Assembly: GCF_963678635.1 (NCBI RefSeq)
Contig: NC_087063.1
Span: 28,964,599-29,028,598, forward strand
Direction: 5' to 3'
DNA length: 64,000 nucleotides
Source: Symsagittifera roscoffensis
Lineage: Eukaryota; Xenacoelomorpha; Acoela; Convolutidae
Shown here: piece after piece, positions 56,916 through 64,000 of the stretch
Layout: each line of letters starts with the position of its first letter
How positions within the stretch are numbered: position 1 is the stretch's first letter
The notes under the pieces: generated by a model
What the model was told of the DNA's origin: nothing
Databases searched by the model: none
The model's input: the letters and a program-made list of their open reading frames with translations, nothing else
Program-made: the position numbers and the translations under genes

Positions 56916-58062
56916 CCCGGGATGACCAAAAATACTAGTCATACAATTTCCATATATAGAAAAATGCTAGTCATACACTTTCCATACAATTCCATACGTA
57001 TAGAAAATTGCATGAAAAGTCTATGATTAGTATTTTTTTTCATATATGGAAATTGTATGACTAGCATTTTTTCATAAACCAAAAATATTGATTTTTTACA
57101 TTTTAATTTCTCAAAATTTTTTGGTTGTGTTCGTAACCGAACACAAATGACATAAACCTTGATTACTCAAACGTAGTAACCAACGGTTTGGCCGTCTCGC
57201 ATTAAAAATGCATTGAAAACAGCCCGATTTGTGTTACTTCTGTCTCAGAAAAATAATATAACGAAAGTAATGAACTTTTAAATTTTGGCAATAAATTTCA
57301 AAGATGATAATTTCTAAAATTTGAATTTTTATATTACCAGACAAGGATCAGGGCATACAAAAACATGTCATACAAAATAAAGAGGAGTTTTAAGCGTTTT
57401 TGAAAAATGTTATGAAGAGAAAAGGAAAAAAATCCAATATTAGTATATCCAGGATTACGTTATACACACAAAAAATTAAATTTTGCATGCAAAATTTTTT
57501 TTTTCAAAAAATGTTTGTTTGAATACGAAAATCAATTTGCGGTTGAAAAAAAAACAAAAAAAATTGCGGGCAATTTCAAAAAAACTTTTATTAACCAATT
57601 TTAACCAAACACTAAAATTTTTTGTCGTCGCCATCAAAAAATGCTAGTCATACAATTTCCATATATGGAAATTGTATGACTAGTAATTTTTTTTCAGAAA
57701 ACAAAAATGAAAAAGTCAAAGTTTTCAGTCGTAGCAGCCCAAAAAACGCTTAAATGTTTTGCCAGCAGTTGAATTGATTGTTCAAAGCTTTTTTTTCACA
57801 AAAAAATTTTTTTTTTAAATTCTTATCATACAATTTCCATATATGGAAGTTGTATGGTTAGCATTTATTTTCATACCATTTTTTTTCCTTTTTTATATGA
57901 AGAGATACCAATTTCGATACCAAAAAACTATAAAACACCTTTGGAATTCGATTAAACTCATTTTGCAAAATTGTATGAAATTTGTATGACTAGCATTTTT
58001 CCATAGACTAAGTGTATGAAATTGTAGCATTAGCATTTTCAGTCTATGGAGGTCAACCCGGG
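56916..58062. mobile_element. 1,147-bp TIR element (MITE-like) with TA target duplication
   Basis: The ends are inverted copies of CCCGGG(A/T)TGACC, flanked by TA on both sides (56914-56915 and 58063-58064). The paralogous locus near 61808 has the same flanking text (left CTTCTAATTTCAATGAGTTTTT, right TTGCCGGTTTTTGCACC) joined without the element, a natural empty site. The inside holds several copies of a palindromic repeat around CATACAATTTCCATATATGG and no transposase. TA duplication suggests mobilisation by a Tc1/mariner-type transposase, which is inference. Confidence 0.82.
57644..57683. repeat. Perfect 40-bp palindrome
   Basis: CTAGTCATACAATTTCCATA followed immediately by its exact reverse complement. 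Imperfect or half copies occur near 56934, 57030, 57826 and 57965, all inside the TIR element. Confidence 0.9.
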
Positions 58063-58064
58063 TA

Positions 58065-59620
58065 ACTTCTTTGCCAGTTTTTGCACCAAATTAGCCATTT
58101 CAAAGTTTCGGCTTACTGAACATCTTTTCAACAATAAATTTATGTATTTTTTTAGCAGTCGTGTCCTCGCAAAACATTTCAAAACTTACAATGAAAAAAA
58201 AAGAAACTGGCAATTTCGACTGAGTGTTTCCAAATTAGAAATGTGTTAAATAAAGTTCCTATGAAAAATATTGCCGTACATATGACGTGTGTGGGCTGAT
58301 TTCCTCAAGATGTGATTAGTTGATTGAAATTAGTAGATTGAAAGTTTAATTAGTAGACTGAATTTTTCCGTAAATCTGACAATCATGAAGTCAACACAAG
58401 CTTGCAAATAAGAATTTAAATTCAGCGTTTAACAAAATTTTATCTAAATGTACAGTACATCTTTTAATTTGAGCTATTAATGGTCACGGGTTAATGGTCA
58501 TGAGCTATTAATGGTCAATGGTTATAAAATTTGTAGGACAACTATATAACCTGAGGAGCCCAAATTTTATTTTTATGTTTTTTTCAATTTTTTTTTTCAA
58601 CCAAAATCATCTGAGTATTATGAGCATATCACTTTATTCAAAACCTGCTATTCTTGTTGATTTTACAAGTTTGCAGGTTTGTTGAGCTCGACTTTTCTAT
58701 CGATTTATTGTTTATTTTTGAGTATATGAAAAATCTAAGCAAAACTTACCTTTTTGTACAAGGGGTTCTAGATAACTGAAGCGCTGAAATCAGTTGACCA
58801 AGGTGCATTCAGTTTGCTCAAATGTAGAATTCTTTATTCAAGTGTCTTCTGGTTGAATTTACCGCGTGCTCAAGACAATCTAGTCAAGTGTTAGGCTACT
58901 TTACACGATTGATTTTTAAATCGGAGTTGGTTAATAAAAAGTAGCAAGTGCTCACAAATATTGACAAAGTTTGAGTTACTTATTTTTTGATTTATGTGCA
59001 AAAACATGAAGCTACTGCTGAATTATTTTTGTTCATATCATCACCAGCTCATAATTAAGTTTTAGGTTTTTTATATCAAACTTACAAAGCTTAGTTTTTT
59101 TGTTATATTCATACGAACTATCAGATAGCAAAATTTAGTGCAAATCTCATAATCTGGCTGGAAATTTTGAGAAGACGTTTTGGAAGTTAAAACTATTGAT
59201 TTTCAAAAATGATTTTTAAAGTTTATTTTTTTGATGCGACTACAGTACTATTACCAAAGTAGAAAATGTTGAGTTTTGAAAAGAAATAGAAAAAAAACTG
59301 CGTATTGTTCTTCCTCACATATTCTCAAATGCAGATGTCTATGAACATACAGAAAAACAAAAACATGAAAATTTGAAATGGGGTTTTCAACCAGAGGTTG
59401 TTTCAGAATTTCGTTTTTTATCTGCTTTATTTTTTTGACTGTGTGAATTGAATGATATACTATATTAAAACGACATTCAAACGGTTCAAAGAGAAAAACC
59501 GGTTCAAATCCTATTATTTTTGGTCAAATTTCATGCGGTTTAGCAAACGAGCAGGCTTATCATAACCTATTTATGCTTGACTTAGGCCTAAAAATTCATT
59601 AAAACTCGATCGTAGTTATT
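58065..59620. repeat. Duplicated blocks A and B, copy 1
   Basis: Block A (56850-58664, interrupted by the TIR element) matches 61740-62386; block B (58665-59620) matches 63117-63945. Shared landmarks include GGGCTGATTTCCTCAAGATG, CTATATAACCTGAGGAGCCC, GTACAAGGGGTTCTAGATAACTGAA and CATAACCTATTTATGCTTGAC. No gene is recognised in either copy; the 67-codon frame at 58046-58249 is not conserved. Confidence 0.8.
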
Positions 59621-61739
59621 TATTGGACTTTTTTGCACTCTTGTGAGAATCAAACTTTATAAAATTTAACAAAAAATTCTGCTCAATCTCTTGAAAAAAA
59701 TTTTGAATCTTTTCAAAAAATTTTTTTGTTTTCTAGTCTAGGCCACAATACGTCTATTTTTTAACACTGTCAGTTTTGCTGATATTTTAGATTTTCATTC
59801 AGATCATCTAATAACACTCTCTAACTTGAAAAAAAAACATAGTATGGTCGGAACATTATGGTCGGAAGTATGGTCGGAACATTATGTGCTTTTTGCACAT
59901 TAACCGGTTAATCTTGTTTTAGTTTTAGATTTTGAAAATTTAGCGTTATGCGCAATTTTTGTACTACCTTAGACAAAGTTATTCATTTTTTCCGTACGGT
60001 CAAACTTTGACTATCTCAGCAAAATAACTTACTGAGACATTCGATTTTTATGATAAAACCACCAGCGTTCTTTTATTAAGGATAACAGCGTCAAATTAAT
60101 TTTGCTCCCTTCACTTCACCTTATTGTTTTTTGTCGCCCAAATTCAAGGACCTCAGAGAAAACTCCTCTGCGGTCAAGTGTTATAGAAAGAAGCTCATTA
60201 ATGACAGTGATTCCTTTGACAAAAATATTTTTCAAAAACTCAACGCGGTCTCAGTTTCAAAAACGCAACGCGGTCTCAGTCTCGGTCTCAGTAAATTTGA
60301 AGAAACCTTTTTAATATAACCGGAAGAAAAAGTTCAAACACTGAAATTTGACAAAAGCTGAAGTTGCAGCTCAATGGCACTTTCATTCCAAAAACAAACC
60401 TTGTTACATGCATGTGCTTTTCCTATCATTGGTCAAGTGATCTTATATTTGGCCACATGTTTGAGGAGCGAGTAGTAATGAATATAGCTTTTAACTTCAT
60501 TTATTTCATTGGCACAAAATAATTTTTTATCATCAATTAAAAAATTCCGTATAGCACATTAACATGATTTGTTTGAATATACGGCGGAGCGGGTCGGAAG
60601 TTTAGTTCGTCCGTTTTTGTAGAGTAATGCGTATTCGAAAAAGCAGTTTTGACAGTTTCGGAGACAAGATTTCCTATTGAAATTTAACTCGCTAGCTTTA
60701 GCAATGAACACGCGATCGCTTGAAAAGGCTAGTACTACTTACTTTGATCTGCAATTGATTTTTTATTGAAGTTTTTTTGGTCTCATGTGGGAATCAAAAT
60801 TTCGAAAACTTGACAAAAAATTCTGCTGAATCTCTTGAAAAAGTTTTTGAATTTTTTCAAAAATTTTTTTTTCCAGTTAACCAAAACGCCTAATTTTTTT
60901 GACTGTCAGTTCTGCTCATATTCTTGTTTTTCATTCCAATCGTTTTAAAACCCTAAATGGAGATAAAAAAGGACTTTAACTTGAAAAATAAATTTTTCAG
61001 TTTGTTTTTAAACTATGGTCCTGTTTATAACCGATTTAAACTAAGTTTATAACCGATTAATCTTGTTTTAGATTTAGAAACTTTAGCGGCATGCGCATTT
61101 TTTGTACTACCTTAGACAAAGTTATTCATTTTTTCCTTTTGGTCAAACGTTTACTATCTCTGCAAAACTACTTACTGAGACATTCGACTTTTATGAGAAA
61201 ACCACCTACGTTCTTTTATTAAGGATAACAGCGTCAAATATTTTTTGCTCTCTTCACGTCACCTAATTGTTTTTTGTCGCCCAAATTCAAGGAACTCAAA
61301 GAAAACTTTTCTACGGTCAAGTTTTAAAGAAAAGAAACTCATTAATGATAGTGATAAATGTCACAAAAATTTTATTCAAAAACGCAACGCGATGTCAATC
61401 GGGAGAAAACTTTAACGAACAATTTTTTGATATAAACCAGAATGAAAAGTTCGAACACTAAAACTTTACAGAAGTTAAAGTTGCAGCTCAAAGGCCTTTT
61501 TCATTCCAAAATCATACCTTGTAACATGCATGTGCTTTTCCTATCATTGGTCAAATACTCTTATATTTGGCCACATGTTTGAGGAGCGAGTAGTAATGAA
61601 TATAGCCTTTAACTTCTTTTATTTCATTGGCTCAAAATAATTTTTTATCATCAATTAAAAACTCCATATAGCAAACTAACTTGATTTATATAAAAGTACG
61701 GCGGAACGGGTCGAAAATTTAATTCGCCCGTTTTGTAAA
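59621..61739. repeat. Duplicated block C, two tandem copies
   Basis: About 59632-60750 and 60772-61739 align through GTGAGAATCAAA, TTCTGCTCAATCTCTTGAAAA, GTACTACCTTAGACAAAGTTAT, TCGCCCAAATTCAAGG, CATGCATGTGCTTTTCC and TTGAGGAGCGAGTAGTAATG. A third copy starts at about 63946 and leaves the window. Short frames at 60102-60319 and 61267-61461 are decayed versions of each other and not supported as genes. Confidence 0.8.
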
Positions 61740-62386
61740 AAAGAAGCTTTAGTAGTTGTGAATAAGTACTTTTTACTTCTAATTTCAATGAGTTTTTGTG
61801 TGTATAAATTCCTTGCCGGTTTTTGCACCAAATTAGCAATTTTCAAAGTTTCGGCTGCCTGAACATCTTTTCAACATTAAATTTATGTATTTTTATAGCA
61901 GTTGTATCCTCGCAAAACATTTCAAAACTTACAATGAAAAAAAAAGAAACTGGCAATTTTGACTGAGTGTTTCCAAAATAGAAACGTGTGAAATAAAATT
62001 CCTATGAAAAACATTGCCTTACATATGACGTTTGTGGGCTGATTTCCTCAAGATGTGATTAGTAGATTGCAATTAGTAGATTGAAAGTTTAATTAGTAGA
62101 CTGAAACTTTCCGTAAATCTGAAAATCATTAAGTCAACAGAAGCTTGCAAATAAGAAATTAAATTCACCGTTTAACAAAATTTTAACTAAATGTGCAGTA
62201 CATCGTTTAAATTGAGCTATTAATGAATACGGGTTTCATAAAATTTGTAGGACAACTATATAACCTGAGGAGCCCAAGTTCATTTGACCAAAACTTTTTT
62301 TTCTTTTCCAATTTTTTTTCAACCACAATCATCTGAGAATTATGAGCATGTCACTTTATTCAAAACCTGCTATTCTTGTTGATTTT
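61740..62386. repeat. Duplicated block A, copy 2 (empty site for the TIR element)
   Basis: Homologous to 56850-58664 without the 1,147-bp insert; the junction lies at about 61808. Divergence is mostly single-base changes and small indels. Confidence 0.82.
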
Positions 62387-63116
62387 TCTATCAAATCTAC
62401 TTCTTTTTGTTCGATTAATGAGTGAGCATCGTATCTAGAGGCGGCTTGCAATCGCTGTAAAAATTACTGATATGAAGTAAAGAACATAAACTTATTTTAA
62501 AAAAAAAATTGATAGTTTCTAAAACAGGGATTGTGGTGTCAACTCCAATTTTGAGAAGCCAATTTTAGCTTGCCACAATTACCAATGTTTTAACATGTTT
62601 AAAAAAAATTTTTTGGTTATACTGGAACTTGCAGTATCTATGGGAACAAAAACTTCAGGATTAATGAAATCTATTGTTTTTAAGAAAGAAAATTGGAAAA
62701 AAAACAAACATTTTTTTTGAGATTTCATCAGCAAAATGAGTTCATTTTAATGTTATACTTGTTAAGTTTCTTTTGCTAAAAAAAACCGTGTGTATCAGGA
62801 AGTTAGTTGTTAAAAATTTGCAAATGGAGTGAGTGTCTTTCTTTAGTTTTCGTAATTTTGATTTTGGGTAGTTTATTGAACAATTCTGACCTTATGGCAA
62901 CCCAAACCATAGCTTGCGCGGAGGTTGCTTATTATTTTGCAGCCAGAAACAAAAAATCTGAGATTAGACGTGTTTTTGATGAAGTTATAGTCATCGACTC
63001 TGTGCGACTATTAAGGACAACCTTTTCGAATCGGAAACCTTATCAATCATGTTAACCAAAGAAACGTAAGTATCGAAGTTGGCGGGAGAGTGAAAACGCC
63101 AATTACCTGTACAAAT
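62387..63116 (+). other. 730-bp segment absent from the paralogous copy, with a candidate exon
   Basis: Copy 1 runs directly from block A to block B (GTTGATTTT|ACAAGTTTG at 58664), while here 730 bp intervene. The segment includes a plus-strand frame from about 62807 to a TAA at 63055. It contains a hydrophobic run (LSLVFVILILGSLL) followed by a compact polar part (AYYFAARNKKSEIRRVFDEVIVID). There is no ATG before the hydrophobic run in this frame; an internal ATG lies at LMATQT. Base composition is less AT-rich than the surroundings. It could be a terminal exon of a small secreted protein. No family recognised. Confidence 0.35.
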
Positions 63117-64000
63117 ACAAGTTTGCAGGTTTGTTGAGCTTGACCTTTCTATCGATTTATTGCTTATTTTTGAGAATATAAAAAAATCTGAGCAAAGCTT
63201 ACCTTTTTGTACAAGGGGTTCTAGATAACTGAACCGCTGAAATCAGTTGACCAAGGTGCATTCAGTTTGCTCAAATGTAGAAGTCTATAATCAAGTGTCT
63301 TCTGGTTGAATTTACTGCGTGCTCAAGACATTCTAGTCAAGTGTTAGGCTACTTTACACGATTGATTTTTAAATCAAAGTTTGTTTAATAAAAAGTGCTC
63401 ATATTTGACTTACTTATTTTTTGATATATGTGCAAAACATGAAGCTACTGCTGAATAATTTTTGTTCATATCATCACCAGCTCATAATTAAGTTATAAGC
63501 TTTTTATATCAAACTTACAAAGCTTAGTTTTTTTGTTATATTCATACGAACTATCAGATAGCAAAATTTAGTGCAAGTCTCATAATCTGGCTGGAAATTT
63601 TGATAAGACGTTAATGAAGTTAAAACTATCGATTCTCAAAAATGAATTTTATAATTTGCTACAGATGCGACTACAGTACTGATACTAAAGTAGCCAATGT
63701 TGAGTTTGAAAAGAAATAGAAAACAAAATTGCGTTTTTTATCTGCGTTATTTTTGTGACGGTGTGAATTGAACGATATACTATATTAAAACGACATTCAA
63801 ATGGTTCAAAAAGAAAAACCGGTTCAAATCTTGTAATTTTGGTCAAATTTCACGCGGTTTAGCAAACGAGCAGGCTTATCATAACCTATTTATGCTTGAC
63901 TTAGGCCTAAAAATTCAGTAATACTTGATCGTAGTTATTTCTTGGACTTTTTTTGCACTCTTGTGAGAATCAAAACTTCGAAATTAAAAAAAATTCTGCT
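63117..64000. repeat. Duplicated block B, copy 2, and start of block C
   Basis: Aligns with 58665-59690; the last 50 bases repeat the start of block C and are cut by the window end. Confidence 0.8.

Noticed and set aside
59505-59520. tRNA B-box word GGTTCAAATCC
   Set aside because: No A box, acceptor stem or cloverleaf can be drawn around it; the paralogous copy at about 63823 has lost the word.

Overview
The window looks like nuclear DNA of an AT-rich eukaryote, most likely an invertebrate animal. Reading frames are short and broken almost everywhere, GT-AG introns can be proposed, and there are LTR, TIR and foldback elements, tandem repeats and segmental duplications. The species cannot be named from the sequence. 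No rRNA, intact tRNA gene or CRISPR array was seen.

Two protein-coding regions stand out, both on the minus strand. (1) At 27503-19805 lies a very large SecA-like protein: one uninterrupted exon of about 2,390 codons plus a shorter 5' exon. It carries recognisable SecA DEAD-type motor motifs, a hydrophobic pair of segments in the middle, and long unassigned flanks. (2) At 53976-49706 lies a set of exons for a protein with blocks of Gly-X-Gly repeats, with at least one convincing 62-nt intron. The two regions are collinear, and one splice join between them is phase-compatible, so they could be one gene of roughly 3,400 codons spanning 53976-19805. That fusion is inference.

An 18.1-kb LTR retrotransposon (27504-45604, minus strand) splits the gene. 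It has LTRs of 386 and 412 bp with TG..CA ends, a 4-bp target duplication (ATTC on the plus strand), a primer-binding site, and a decayed Ty3/gypsy-type gag-protease-RT-integrase order. An env-like ORF and several unidentified ORFs follow. It sits exactly at an ATG that opens onto the first SecA-like coding exon, so this copy of the gene is interrupted.

The rest is repeat-rich. 1-8.4 kb: AT-rich DNA with a foldback repeat, a decayed coding patch (3.5-5.9 kb) and paired poly-G tracts. 8.4-17 kb: several copies of one repeat family, including a 3.3-kb tandem duplication that carries two gag fragments related to the 18-kb element. 18.1-18.45 kb: a 30-bp-period minisatellite. 45.7-49.7 kb: hairpin repeats and a second foldback element. 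56.9-58.06 kb: a 1,147-bp TIR element with TA target duplication, whose empty site is preserved in a paralogous copy at 61.8 kb. 56.85-64 kb: a mosaic of duplicated blocks.
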